The position numbers and the translations under genes were made by a program. From assembly GCA_037481695.1 (NCBI GenBank), contig JBBFLE010000021.1, positions 1 through 54,659 on the forward strand: a DNA stretch of 54,659 nucleotides, written 5' to 3'. Within the stretch, counting starts at the first letter, position 1. The number at the start of each line of letters is the position of its first letter. The notes under the pieces were generated by a model. That model saw only the letters and a list, made by a program, of their open reading frames with translations. It made no database searches and was not told the origin of the DNA. Positions 1-9,336 of the stretch are shown piece by piece. The stretch is from a bacterium (GTDB lineage: Bacteria > Desulfobacterota > Desulfocorpusculales > Desulfocorpusculum).

Positions 1-27
1 AGGAAGTACGGGATTTGATTCATGCTT

Positions 28-450
28 TCAAGTCCCTATAAACCAATCCCACCCACAAATTCGTGTATGGAGCCCCATTTTCTTGTCTGTTACCAGAATA
101 TGGGTGTCCAACCAGTCTTTGAGAAATTTACTTGTCTCGATGGGCACCGTGAGCTTTCCATTTTCCACCTGAAGGAGCAGCTCCTCGGCCTGTTTCGCCA
201 AGTCCTCATGTGCCTTCTTGTGAGACTGGAAGTTGGGATAGGAATGGGTTTTCATGTAATCTTCCTCGGTTTGAAAGTGGGTCTTGGTATAGTCTACCAG
301 GCCCCTCAGAACCCTCCTGGCCCCTTCCGAGCCTTTCCCAGATTTCATGGCTTCATGGAGCTCATCCACAAGGCTTACCAGTTTCCTGTGTTGCTGGTCC
401 ACCAATTTGACCCCCACCCTGTATTCATCTCTCCACTCAAAAAAGCCCAT
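28..450 (-). CDS. Bacteriohemerythrin
   Basis: This 140-residue protein is a single hemerythrin domain, the four-helix O2-binding fold with a non-haem di-iron centre. The iron ligands of the family are visible in order: His in DQQH near residue 22, His and Glu in HFQTEE near 58-62, the two His of HKKAH near 77-81, and His/Asp in the last helix (HILVTD). Length and ligand order are those of stand-alone bacterial hemerythrins, which store or sense oxygen in anaerobes and microaerophiles. A strong Shine-Dalgarno (GAGGAGG) lies just upstream of the ATG. It is monocistronic here. Its physiological role (oxygen scavenging or delivery) is inferred from the family. Confidence 0.93.
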   Translation of the reverse strand: MGFFEWRDEYRVGVKLVDQQHRKLVSLVDELHEAMKSGKGSEGARRVLRGLVDYTKTHFQTEEDYMKTHSYPNFQSHKKAHEDLAKQAEELLLQVENGKLTVPIETSKFLKDWLDTHILVTDKKMGLHTRICGWDWFIGT

Positions 451-784
451 CTCCTACCTCCTCATATATCCTGAGACTTACAATTTCATGTCGGCAGATG
501 AGCTCAGATCTTTAGCCAAAGTCATCCTTGGCTAACAAAAGGTTCGTGAAGCTTTTGCCTTGTTCACAAGATCACATGGGAAGTTGGTCCATGCCCTTTG
601 GGGTAAGCTCCTTATGAATGTTGTCCCCAAGACCAGAAGGAGTCAGCTTCTCCAAGGGCCAGGCTTGCGCCTGCCCGCAAGGTTTTGGCAGGGCTTAGGT
701 GCCATCATTCCCTGAGAGCTGGCACAAGCGCCTCCCTCTGGAAAAAATGAGGGCATTCCAAGGAGGAAAAGTTTGACTCATGCT
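451..784. other. Intergenic stretch without a recognised gene
   Basis: This stretch separates the bacteriohemerythrin start from the 3' end of the next leftward gene. I see no coding frame with a ribosome site, no RNA gene and no clear terminator. It presumably carries the bacteriohemerythrin promoter, but no convincing -35/-10 pair was found. Confidence 0.5.
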
Positions 785-1786
785 CTAGGCAGGCACAAAC
801 TCCTCTGGCCGGATCTCTTCCAGAGTCATGGCCTGGCTGGGACAACCTGCCACACAAAGCCCGCAGCCCATGCATTTGTGCTGATCCACCAAAGCCGCAT
901 TGTCCTCTCCCTCCATGGAGATGGCATCGAAATAGCACTTCTCCAGGCAGGTCTCACATCTGGTACAAAGCTTTGGGTCCACCTTGGCTGCAAAGCGACT
1001 TGGCACAACGAATCTCTTGACGCCGGCTTTCACAGGTGGCCAGTTCATGCAACAACACTTGCAGCAGTTGCAAATCACGTGATCCAGTTCTCTTCGATTG
1101 TCCACCACATGGACTAACCCAGCCTCTTCGCATTTCCTGAGGATTTCAAGGGCCTCCTCCTTGGAAACAGACCTGCCGGTACCCCTTGTCACCGCATAAT
1201 CAGCAGCCCTGTTGACCTGGATACAAACCTCCAAGGGCTTGTCGCATCTTTGGGCTATGACCCTGCATGTACATCTGGTCACGGCCAATGATCTGGCCTC
1301 CTCCACCAGATGTCTGACATCTTCGAAGGCCAGGATCCTGCTGGATGCGTCCAAGCTCACATTGACCGGGATCACCCGGATGGGAGCCTGGGGAACAAAG
1401 GCCTCTATCTTTTTGGCATAATCGGTCCACTCATGGTCTGTGTAATCCCTCCACAACTCCAGAAGCTCCTTGCTGGCATCCAAGGCAACGGCCGTGGCAT
1501 CGTGAAGCTGTGGCACATGCCTGACCCGGTAGTACTTGCGAGTCCCATTTTTTTCGCTAAAAAAAATTAGCCCCTTCTGAAAGAGGCGCTCCACCATTGG
1601 TCCTAACTCTTGGAGGGCCAAACCAGTGCGCTCTGCAAGCTGTTCCAAACTGGCCGGTGGGGACGCTGCCATGAGAACCCTCGCTTCCTGAGGATCGGCC
1701 AACATCCTGAATATGCGCTCTATTCTTTGGGAGCCTGAAGCCCCGATGCTGGCCGCCAGGCTCTGGTAAAGCTGTTCATCTTGCAT
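785..1786 (-). CDS. Winged-helix-like N-terminus fused to 2x[4Fe-4S] ferredoxin domain
   Basis: The protein has 333 residues. The N-terminal ~110 residues resemble a winged helix of the ArsR/MarR kind (MLADPQEARVL, LAERTGLALQELGPMVERL). A middle part holds two cysteine clusters (RCTCRVIAQRC and ICNCCKCCC). The C-terminus is a classical two-cluster ferredoxin (CTRCETCLEKC and CMGCGLCVAGC). Proteins with this architecture are common in deltaproteobacterial anaerobes and are annotated only as 4Fe-4S proteins; a redox-sensing or electron-transfer role is plausible but unproven. The ATG at 1786 was preferred over one 57 bases upstream because GGGAGG lies directly before it. No functional partner is adjacent. 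Confidence 0.85.
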   Translation of the reverse strand: MQDEQLYQSLAASIGASGSQRIERIFRMLADPQEARVLMAASPPASLEQLAERTGLALQELGPMVERLFQKGLIFFSEKNGTRKYYRVRHVPQLHDATAVALDASKELLELWRDYTDHEWTDYAKKIEAFVPQAPIRVIPVNVSLDASSRILAFEDVRHLVEEARSLAVTRCTCRVIAQRCDKPLEVCIQVNRAADYAVTRGTGRSVSKEEALEILRKCEEAGLVHVVDNRRELDHVICNCCKCCCMNWPPVKAGVKRFVVPSRFAAKVDPKLCTRCETCLEKCYFDAISMEGEDNAALVDQHKCMGCGLCVAGCPSQAMTLEEIRPEEFVPA

Positions 1787-2038
1787 TGGAATCCCTCCCC
1801 TTCTCATTCCTCTCTTTATGGACGCTCGAGCCAAGAGGGACAACCCTGCCCTCCCCCTTTATTGATCCCATCTTACCCATTTTTGTGCCAAAGCCATTTC
1901 AATGCTTTGAGCAAATCCGTCTTTACAGCATGCCCCAACCCCTGCTTCGGCCTGAAACAAGCTCAGAACTTCTCCTGGGCCCTTGTGGTAAAAGCATGGG
2001 GAGGCTATCTTCTTGTATGACATAGCCTCCTGGAAGCC

Positions 2039-3007
2039 ATGCTCATGGAACGGATAGTAATGCAGAGCTCCTTCGAAAATCAACCGCTTTTGCTTGTGGC
2101 CTTGGGCGGCAACGCTCTTATCCGCAAGGGGCAGTTGGGCACCATACAGGAGCAGTTCCAGAACCTCAGGGTCCCCATGTCCCAGATCGCCCGCCTATCG
2201 GGTTCCTACAGGTTGATAATAACCCATGGGAACGGTCCCCAAGTGGGGAATCTCCTTTTGCAGCAAGAATGCTGCGACTCATTGCCCAGGCTCCCTCTGG
2301 AAATTCTGGTGGCTCAAACCCAGGGCCAGATAGGGTACATGATAGAGTCCACTCTGGACTCGGAGCTCATGGCCTTGGGTATGGACCAGGAAAAGCTGCT
2401 GGTGAGCCTCATAAGCTATGTTGTGGTGGATCCAGGTGATCCTGCCTTCCAGAATCCCACCAAACCCATTGGCCCTGCTTATCCAGAGGAAAAGCCACTG
2501 CTTTTACCCTTTCCCACAAAGAAAACCCCCAAGGGCTACAGGCGGGTTGTGGCCTCTCCAAGACCTGTCACCATTGTGGAAAAAAGAGAGATCCGCCGCT
2601 TGAGCCAGATGGGTTTCATAGTGATCTGCTGCGGTGGTGGAGGAATTCCGGTGATCAGGGAGGGAAGGAGCTTCGCAGGTGTGGATGCTGTGATAGATAA
2701 AGATTTGGCCAGTGCCAGGTTGGCCCAGGAAGTGGGGGTGGATATCTTCCTCATAGCCACGGACGTGCCCGGAGTGGCCTTGGATTTTGCCACCTCCCAA
2801 GAGCGCTTCTTACGCAAGTTGGGAAGCCGTGAGGCAAAGCAGCTCCTGGCCGAGGGGCAATTCCCAGAGGGATCCATGGGTCCCAAGGTGGAAGCCTGCC
2901 TCCAGTTTCTGGAAGCAGGTGGAAAGAGGGCCCTGATCTGCGCCTTGGAGGATATCCAAGAAGCCCTGGAAGGAAGGGCCGGGACTGAATTTTTCCTGGA
3001 AAAATGA
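2039..3007 (+). CDS. arcC: Carbamate kinase
   Basis: A 322-residue member of the amino-acid-kinase fold that makes ATP from carbamoyl phosphate, or runs in reverse. Visible family motifs are VALGGNAL at the N-terminus, THGNGPQVGN, CCGGGGIPV and VDAVIDKDLASARLA, with the terminal GSMGPKVEA segment. Length matches the family (about 310-320). Three in-frame ATGs (2039, 2045, 2060) compete. The 2045 start has the better spaced GGAAG, and 2060 gives the most typical N-terminus. The gene stands alone: no ornithine carbamoyltransferase or arginine deiminase lies beside it, so the upstream pathway (arginine, agmatine or purine breakdown) cannot be told from this window. Confidence 0.93.
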   Translation: MLMERIVMQSSFENQPLLLVALGGNALIRKGQLGTIQEQFQNLRVPMSQIARLSGSYRLIITHGNGPQVGNLLLQQECCDSLPRLPLEILVAQTQGQIGYMIESTLDSELMALGMDQEKLLVSLISYVVVDPGDPAFQNPTKPIGPAYPEEKPLLLPFPTKKTPKGYRRVVASPRPVTIVEKREIRRLSQMGFIVICCGGGGIPVIREGRSFAGVDAVIDKDLASARLAQEVGVDIFLIATDVPGVALDFATSQERFLRKLGSREAKQLLAEGQFPEGSMGPKVEACLQFLEAGGKRALICALEDIQEALEGRAGTEFFLEK

Positions 3008-3238
3008 GCTGAAAAATGTCGGGAAAGACCATGCCCAAACTATTTTCGGGTGGCTAAGCCTCCTTTGACTATTTGGGTGCTGTTGCCCATTTCTTTAGAA
3101 TCTTTTCCTGCCAGATAAGGCAAGGGGCAATGGGTTTCCCCAACCTGCTCACCTGGGCCTGGGATGTCACCCGCAGTGTTGGCACTACCCGGCCTTTTAA
3201 GACAATGTGAGCCCAAGCTTTGCTCATCATGGCTGGAG

Positions 3239-3871
3239 CTAGTGCTCAGGAAGCCTGGGCTCTACCATGGGCGGCGCTTGAGGGCGTTTCAAGGGATGGT
3301 ATCTGTATTTCACCTGGCCCAAAACAGGGTACCAGTCCTCCCCTTCCCGCCAATGGGCAGGCTGGATTTCCCCTCCCAGTTCAGAGAGAAGCTCTTTGGT
3401 GACCAGCACATACTCCGGCTCGGCAACTGTATTTTTTAGCAGCCTGTGGGCTACTACCACGTCCAGGCCGGCTATCTTCTCGAAGTTCTTTATGCGATAC
3501 ACCCCAACCCGGCCCATGTGAAGCACGAACTTCAACCTTAGCTTCACAAGGCTCTGGCAGACCTGGCAGTCACACCTCTTGGGGCACTCGAAGGCCTCCA
3601 CAAACCACCTTTGCACACCCAAGAATCTCTCATACTGATGTTCCACCAATTGGAAAAGCTCCTTCAAAGATGGAGGCTCTTGCTGAAATGGGATCCAGCA
3701 AAAAAGTGCATCCCCTTCCACCTCCACTACCCTGAAATCCATAGGACTTCCCTCCAACATCGCCGAGAAGATGCTCATCATGACCATGTTGGCATGCTCT
3801 ATCTCGGTGCTTGTGAGAAACTCCGTGTAACCGCTTATGTCAGAAAGCCATATTATGCCCCTGGATTCCAT
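3239..3871 (-). CDS. DUF2652-type class III cyclase-fold protein
   Basis: A 210-residue protein opening with LSDISGYTEFL, the first beta-strand and helix of class III nucleotide cyclase domains, followed by VEGDALFCW, which corresponds to the second metal-binding strand. This is the pattern of the DUF2652 family, cyclase-like proteins of unknown activity. Six or so cysteines (CPKRCDCQVC) sit in the middle, which is unusual for a cyclase and may form a metal site. It faces the carbamate kinase gene convergently and follows tag on the same strand after about 40 bases, so the two may be cotranscribed. Catalytic activity is not established. Confidence 0.7.
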   Translation of the reverse strand: MESRGIIWLSDISGYTEFLTSTEIEHANMVMMSIFSAMLEGSPMDFRVVEVEGDALFCWIPFQQEPPSLKELFQLVEHQYERFLGVQRWFVEAFECPKRCDCQVCQSLVKLRLKFVLHMGRVGVYRIKNFEKIAGLDVVVAHRLLKNTVAEPEYVLVTKELLSELGGEIQPAHWREGEDWYPVLGQVKYRYHPLKRPQAPPMVEPRLPEH

Positions 3872-3912
3872 TTCAGGATTTCCCCTCTAGATCTCCTCCA
3901 ACCCCTTACAGT

Positions 3913-4527
3913 TTAATCCTGCTTCTGCCTCAGGCCCAAAGATCTTATCTGCTCATGGCGGAAGCAGCCCAGCTCGTGGTCGTTGACCATTCCCACGGCC
4001 TGCATGAAAGAATAACAGATTACAGGCCCAACAAACGTGAAACCCAGGGCCTTGAGTTGCCTGGCCATGGAAATGCTCTGAGCGCTGAAGCTGGGAATCT
4101 GCTCGTGGCTTGCCCATCTGTTCTGCAGGGGCCTGCCATCCACAAAGCCCCAAAGAAACTCAGAAAAAGAACCTGTGCGCTCTTTTATCCGCATGGCTGC
4201 CCTGGCGTTTTGCACCAAAGAAAGGATCTTGAGTCGGTTGCGCACAATAGCTTTGTCCCTGAGAAGCGATTCTATCCTGGCCTCATCAAAAAGGGCCACG
4301 CGGGTAAAATCAAAACCTTCAAGGGCTCTTCTATAAGCCTCCCGCTTCTTAAGGATGGTAAGCCAGCTAAGACCTGCCTGGGCCCCCTCCAGCACAAGCA
4401 TCTCGAAGAGCTTGAATTCATCGAAAACCGGCACTCCCCACTCCAGGTCGTGGTAGGCGAGATAGATGGGATCATCCGTACACCAGCGGCAACGTCTGAG
4501 CTTAGAAGATTCCCCTGCCCTTACCAT
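3913..4527 (-). CDS. tag: DNA-3-methyladenine glycosylase I
   Basis: A base-excision repair enzyme that removes 3-methyladenine from alkylated DNA. With the ATG at 4527 it has 204 residues. Recognisable features are the N-terminal zinc ligand region RCRWC, YHDLEWGVP, FEMLVLEGAQAGLSW (the helix-hairpin region with the conserved Glu) and a C-terminal zinc-ligand part with CFRH. A GTG at 4581 would add 18 residues; 4527 is preferred because AAGGGA is well spaced before it and the family normally starts close to the first cysteine. It is divergent from the caspase-fold gene. Confidence 0.95.
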   Translation of the reverse strand: MVRAGESSKLRRCRWCTDDPIYLAYHDLEWGVPVFDEFKLFEMLVLEGAQAGLSWLTILKKREAYRRALEGFDFTRVALFDEARIESLLRDKAIVRNRLKILSLVQNARAAMRIKERTGSFSEFLWGFVDGRPLQNRWASHEQIPSFSAQSISMARQLKALGFTFVGPVICYSFMQAVGMVNDHELGCFRHEQIRSLGLRQKQD

Positions 4528-4731
4528 TGCAATCCCTTCCCACCGAGCTTGGCCCAGGTCATCTGCTTTTTCAAAGCTCACCCCCCTCTGGCTTTTCCCT
4601 TGGTGAGAGCCAGCCCTTTGATCTTAAGCCTTATCGTGCAAAAATAGAATCTTAGTTTTCCTTAGAGGCAGAGCCTTTACGGCCTGCTAGAGATACCCTA
4701 GTTGATAGGCAAACTGGAGGTCTCGTAAGAG

Positions 4732-6270
4732 ATGAAAGACTGTGTTTTTCAAGTACCTAGGCCAGCAAGGACCGGGGCCTCGGTGCTGAAAATCTTGCTC
4801 TTGCTTTGGACGAGCCTATTGTTCTCCACAGCCGCTTTTCCACAGCAGCTTTACGACAGGAGCTGGGCGGTTGTCATAGGCATAGACAATTACCAACACT
4901 GGCCTCACCTTCAGGCTGCCGTGGCTGATGCCAAGGCCATGGCCCAGAGGCTCAGAGAAATGGGTTTCGAGCCCATCACCTATCTGGCCAATGCTGAGGC
5001 CACCAGGGACAGAATTCTCACAGAGATTGGGACCCGTCTTAGCAGGGACACTGGCCCCAATGACAGAGTCTTCATCTACTTTGCAGGCCATGGGTACACT
5101 GAAGAACTCCCCAACGGGGACCAGGTGGGTTATCTCATTCCGGCTGACTGTCCCCAGTCCAACTTCTTCACCTACGCCATCTCCATGCAACAAATAAGGG
5201 AGACTTTCAGCCGCATGAGGGCCAAACACATATACTATGTCATAGACGCATGCTTCTCGGGTTACGGTTTCACAAGGGGGGCGGGCATGGTCCCTGGAGC
5301 CAGGGGATATCTGCAGGTGGTGACCGAAAAGAGGGCGGTGCAGATGATCACCGCTGGCCGAAAAGGAGACCTGGCTCATGAAGAAAAGGGGCACGGCATC
5401 TTCACCCTTTATCTATTGAGGGGCCTGCGTGGGGAGGCAGATCTCAACGGGGACGGACTGGTCACTGCCACCGAGCTTGGTGGGTATGTGCAGCCCAATG
5501 TTTATCAGGCCTCTGGCCAGAGGCAGCTACCTCAATACGGCAGGTTGGAAGGGGAAGGGGAAGTGGTCTTTCTGGTGGGAGAAGCTCCTCGCGAAAAAGA
5601 GGCCAGGGAGAAGATTCAAGCCCTGGAGAAGGAACTCTCCCAGTTGCAACAGCAAAGAAAGAGCCTGGAAGGCAAGAAGGAACTCCTTCTCACGGATATC
5701 ATGAAGCTGGATGTGGAGATCAGACAGAACAGGGAGAAAGCCCAGATGCTGGAGAAGGAGCTGGAACAAGTGAGAGCAGCCATGGAGCCTCCCAGGCCTC
5801 AGGTGCAAAGCAGACCCTCTCCACCGCAGATCCAGCAAGGGGAAAGACCTCCTGTTGCTTCGCAGCCCCCCCAGTCTGTTTCCCGTTTCAAAGACATGGG
5901 AAACGGCACCGTGCTGGACAGCCGCACAGGCTTGCTCTGGGAGAAGGGGGGGTCCCCAAGGCCTGTGCGTTTCTCAGAAGCCCAAGCACATGTGGAAAAG
6001 CTCAACCAAGAAAGGTTTGGTGGGTACTCGGACTGGCGAGTCCCCAGGCTGGAGGAACTACAGAGCCTGCTTGTGGAGAAAAGCCATGAGGGCCTCAGGC
6101 TGGATCCTCTGTTTGACCGCAGGGTCCCGGCCTGTTGGTCTTCAACACAGTACGCTGTGGGGGCCCAGAAACACCACGCGGGTTTGGACTTCAAAGATGG
6201 CACAGTGCTGACCAGAAGTGAACTCACAGAGGGTTACCATGTCAGGGCCGTGAGGGGAAAGTCTGATTGA
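4732..6270 (+). CDS. Secreted caspase-fold protease with C-terminal DUF1566-like domain
   Basis: A 512-residue protein. Residues 17-36 form a hydrophobic signal peptide with a likely cut after TAA. Residues 43-285 are a peptidase C14 (caspase/orthocaspase) domain: WAVVIGIDNY, catalytic His120 in FAGHG and catalytic Cys174 in DACFSG. A DLNGDG loop (residues 237-242) resembles a calcium-binding turn. Residues 288-350 are strongly charged and predicted coiled coil; a Pro/Gln-rich linker follows. Residues ~383-508 form a DUF1566-like domain (GLLWEK, YSDWRVP, LEELQSL, CWSSTQY). Both catalytic residues are present, so it is probably an active exported cysteine protease. Its target is unknown. It is divergent from tag and no partner protein is adjacent. 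Confidence 0.85.
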   Translation: MKDCVFQVPRPARTGASVLKILLLLWTSLLFSTAAFPQQLYDRSWAVVIGIDNYQHWPHLQAAVADAKAMAQRLREMGFEPITYLANAEATRDRILTEIGTRLSRDTGPNDRVFIYFAGHGYTEELPNGDQVGYLIPADCPQSNFFTYAISMQQIRETFSRMRAKHIYYVIDACFSGYGFTRGAGMVPGARGYLQVVTEKRAVQMITAGRKGDLAHEEKGHGIFTLYLLRGLRGEADLNGDGLVTATELGGYVQPNVYQASGQRQLPQYGRLEGEGEVVFLVGEAPREKEAREKIQALEKELSQLQQQRKSLEGKKELLLTDIMKLDVEIRQNREKAQMLEKELEQVRAAMEPPRPQVQSRPSPPQIQQGERPPVASQPPQSVSRFKDMGNGTVLDSRTGLLWEKGGSPRPVRFSEAQAHVEKLNQERFGGYSDWRVPRLEELQSLLVEKSHEGLRLDPLFDRRVPACWSSTQYAVGAQKHHAGLDFKDGTVLTRSELTEGYHVRAVRGKSD

Positions 6271-6429
6271 AGGCCCTCCAAGGCCTGACAAGGCCAAGGA
6301 TCTTCTGAGCATGCCTAGAGAAGTACCTGGCTTGATTTGGCTTGGACCTGCACGGTTTCCTCGAGCTGGGGGCCTTATGAAAGACCCTCAAGCCTATAAA
6401 TCCATCATGCAGGTGAAACATCGCTACAG

Positions 6430-7743
6430 ATGATGATGGAATTGCAATTCCAGACACTGGTTCCCCTTCTTAAGGTTGGGGCTGTCTTTCTTCTCATCGT
6501 GCTTTTGCTCAGGAAATCTGTACAGGTGGGGCTAGCTCTGGGGGCAGGTGCACTGGCATTGGGAATTCTCTTTAGGCCTGATGCATGGGCCCTGCTTAGG
6601 ACAGCCTGGACCTCACTTAGCAATACCCGCTCCTTGATGCTTCTGGCCATGGTGAGTCTGATCCTGATACTTAGCAGTTCCATGGAGCGTTCAGGCCTCA
6701 TGGATCAGCTCCTCTCTGGGGTGAGGGACAGATTCTCCTCCAAGTCCTGGGCCATGGTCCTTCTGCCTGCCCTCATCGGGCTTCTTCCCATGCCCGGAGG
6801 TGCATACTTCTCGGCCCCCATGTTGGACAAGTTTGATCCTGAGGCAAGACTTTCCCCTGCCCTCAAGAGCTTCCTGAACTATTGGTTCAGGCACATATGG
6901 GAATACTGGTGGCCTCTTTTTCCGGCAGTGTTGCTTACCTGCACGGTGGCCGAGCTGGACTTGTGGAGGTACAGCCTGGCCAGCTTTCCCATGACTCTGG
7001 TGGCAGCGGCAGCTGGGATTCCCATCTTGGCCAAGGTGCCCAGAGCTCTTTTGTTGTTTGCTCCCGGGCCCTCTCATACCACCACCAATGCCCGCGGGTT
7101 TCAGGGTCTGCTGCCCATTCTCATGGCCTTGGTGCCAGGAGTCTTGATGGCGCCTGTTTTGGGTCTGGGGGCCGCAGGAGAAAAGCTCAAGCAGGCGCCC
7201 AGGGAGACATGGCTCCTGGTGGGTCTTGTGGCAGCCATCATCTGGATATGGAGGCATCCCCAAGAAGCAAGGCAACAACTCCCAGAGGTATTGATGGATC
7301 CAAAGCTTCCCAGAATGTGGCTTACCATAGCCGGGGTGCTGGTGTTCAAAGGAGTAATGGAGGCAAGCGGCGCCGCCTCTGAGGTGGGCCGCTCATTGAC
7401 GGAGCTTCAGATTCCTCTGGGCGGGGTGGCGGTGGTGCTTCCCTTGATAGTCGGCCTCATCTCAGGGCTCCCCATAGCCTTTGTGGGAGCGTGTTTTCCC
7501 ATTCTGCTGTCCATGCTGGCCGCCGCTGGAATTCTGCACCTGAAGCTGGTGTGGATCTTACTGGCCTTTGTCTCGGGTTTTGTGGGTAGCCTTCTTGCAC
7601 CAACACATCTTTGCCTCATCCTGAGCAATGAGTATTTCCACGCTCCCTGGCCCAAGGTGTACAGTTATCTGTGGATGCCTTGTGTCTTGCTCTTGGCCGG
7701 CTCTGCAGCCTATTTCTTCTTGCTAAGAGGCCTCTTGGAATGA
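6430..7743 (+). CDS. DUF401 family integral membrane protein
   Basis: A 437-residue, very hydrophobic protein with about ten predicted membrane segments and the layout of the DUF401 family, which is distantly related to the GntP/ion-transporter group. Characteristic stretches are LPALIGLLPMPGGAYFSAPM in the third to fourth segment and a re-entrant-like repeat near the C-terminus (GLISGLPIAFVG, FVGSLLAPTHLC). The start has three successive ATGs at 6430, 6433 and 6436 and no good ribosome site, so it is uncertain by a few residues. It is convergent with the UxaA-like gene. The substrate is unknown; an organic anion is a family-based guess. Confidence 0.75.
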   Translation: MMMELQFQTLVPLLKVGAVFLLIVLLLRKSVQVGLALGAGALALGILFRPDAWALLRTAWTSLSNTRSLMLLAMVSLILILSSSMERSGLMDQLLSGVRDRFSSKSWAMVLLPALIGLLPMPGGAYFSAPMLDKFDPEARLSPALKSFLNYWFRHIWEYWWPLFPAVLLTCTVAELDLWRYSLASFPMTLVAAAAGIPILAKVPRALLLFAPGPSHTTTNARGFQGLLPILMALVPGVLMAPVLGLGAAGEKLKQAPRETWLLVGLVAAIIWIWRHPQEARQQLPEVLMDPKLPRMWLTIAGVLVFKGVMEASGAASEVGRSLTELQIPLGGVAVVLPLIVGLISGLPIAFVGACFPILLSMLAAAGILHLKLVWILLAFVSGFVGSLLAPTHLCLILSNEYFHAPWPKVYSYLWMPCVLLLAGSAAYFFLLRGLLE

Positions 7744-7779
7744 TTCGGGCCCAGCCCCGCAAGATGTTGATTCTGTGGA

Positions 7780-9297
7780 TTACATCAAGGCACCCATGCG
7801 CCAAGGCACGAATTCCAGATCCCCGTATCCCAGCAGTTCGCTTTTGGTCCTTTTGCCAGAGGCCACATCCAATATGGCCCTGAAGATCCTCTGGCCTGCT
7901 TCCTCCAAGGACTCGAGACCTTCCAGAATAGTGCCGCAGTCGATGTCCATATCCTCTTCCATGGAAACGTAAAGACGGCTGTTGGTGGCCAGTTTCAAGA
8001 CAGGCACCGGCTTGCATCCAAAGGCAGAGCCTCTTCCAGTGGTAAAAGCCACAAGGTTGACACCTCCGGCCACCATTCCGGTCACGGAGGCTGGATCATA
8101 GCCGGGGGTGTCCATGAATACCAGGCCTTTTGCCGACACAGGCTGGGCGTAATCGTATACCTCGACTAGGTTGGTGGTGCCTCCTTTGGAGACAGCCCCA
8201 AGAGATTTCTCCAGTATGGTACTTAGCCCCCCGGCCTTGTTGCCTGGAGAGGGATTGTTGTCCATCTCACCATGGTTGCTTCGCACGTAGTCTTCCCACC
8301 AACTTATCTTTTCCAGGAGCTTGCGGGCCACTCTCTCATCCACTGCCCTTCGGGTAAGTAGATGCTCTGCCCCGTAGATCTCAGGGGTTTCCCCCAGCAC
8401 CACCGTGCCCCCATGGGCCACCAAAAGATCAGCCGCCACCCCCAGGGCAGGGTTTGCGCTGATGCCGGAATACCCGTCCGAGCCGCCGCACTCCACCCCC
8501 AGGATCAAATGATCAGCCGAGACACTCACCCGAGCCACCTGCCCTGCCTGTCTGAGCATCTCTCTGACCATCTCCACTCCCGCCTCCACGCTCTTGCGGG
8601 TCCCTCCCCTCTCCTGTATCACCAGGCCCTCCAAGGGCTTGTCCTGCTCCTGCTGCACTTCCCCTAAAAGATCCCCCACCTGATTCACCTCACACCCAAG
8701 GCCCACCAGGAGCACCCCGGCCAGATTGGGATGTGCCACAAGACCCTTGAAGACCCTCTGGAATGCCTCAAAACTCTCCCCTCTTCCCCCCATGCCGCAA
8801 CCTTCTGCGTGCACCAGGGCAACTACACCGTCCACACCAGGGTGATACTCTGTCTTGAATCTTTCGGCTATGGCTCTGGCCACAGTGGCCGAACAGTTCA
8901 CACTGGACAATATGGCTATGTAGTTGCGGGTTCCCACCTTTCCACTCTTTCTCAGGATCCCCTGAAATGTTACCCTTTTTTGGGGTGAGACAAACTCATG
9001 CTCTTTGAGGCAGGACCCGGGGGCGTAATCCTTGTGGTAATCGCCTACAACCAGGTTGTGGGTGTGCACATGAGCCCCCGGGGGGATCAGCCGGGAAGCC
9101 AGGCCTATTATCTGGTCATACTTTATTACAGGATCCCCCTTGGCAATCAGGGATACGGCCAGTTTGTGGCCAGCCTCCACTTTTTCCATGCATGTTATTT
9201 TCTCTTCTGGAACAAGATCTCCTGGGGCCAGGTTCCTCCTGGCTACCACCACATTGTCCCTGGGGTGCAATCTGATCACCGATGGCAGCTCGCCCAT
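7780..9297 (-). CDS. UxaA-family (altronate/galactarate-type) dehydratase
   Basis: A 505-residue protein with an N-terminal SAF domain (residues ~1-95, LHPRDNVVVARRNLAPGD) and the large UxaA C-terminal domain (ILSSVNCSATVARAIAE, LVHAEGCGMGGRG, VECGGSDGYSGISANPA, and a terminal CGTILEG). Enzymes of this family remove water from sugar acids such as altronate or galactarate to give 2-keto-3-deoxy acids. The full-length fused form argues against the split SuyA/SuyB sulfolactate lyases. It is the last gene of the leftward ABC operon, 39 bases after the ATPase, so its substrate is probably what that importer brings in. The ATG has GAGAGG upstream. Confidence 0.88.
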   Translation of the reverse strand: MGELPSVIRLHPRDNVVVARRNLAPGDLVPEEKITCMEKVEAGHKLAVSLIAKGDPVIKYDQIIGLASRLIPPGAHVHTHNLVVGDYHKDYAPGSCLKEHEFVSPQKRVTFQGILRKSGKVGTRNYIAILSSVNCSATVARAIAERFKTEYHPGVDGVVALVHAEGCGMGGRGESFEAFQRVFKGLVAHPNLAGVLLVGLGCEVNQVGDLLGEVQQEQDKPLEGLVIQERGGTRKSVEAGVEMVREMLRQAGQVARVSVSADHLILGVECGGSDGYSGISANPALGVAADLLVAHGGTVVLGETPEIYGAEHLLTRRAVDERVARKLLEKISWWEDYVRSNHGEMDNNPSPGNKAGGLSTILEKSLGAVSKGGTTNLVEVYDYAQPVSAKGLVFMDTPGYDPASVTGMVAGGVNLVAFTTGRGSAFGCKPVPVLKLATNSRLYVSMEEDMDIDCGTILEGLESLEEAGQRIFRAILDVASGKRTKSELLGYGDLEFVPWRMGALM

Positions 9298-9336
9298 TTT
9301 CCCAAATCCTCTCCATGGCTGTTTGAATGATATGAC

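Noticed and set aside
7780-9297. Sulfolactate sulfo-lyase SuyAB
   Set aside because: That enzyme is split in two subunits; here the SAF and large domains are fused at full UxaA length beside a sugar importer.
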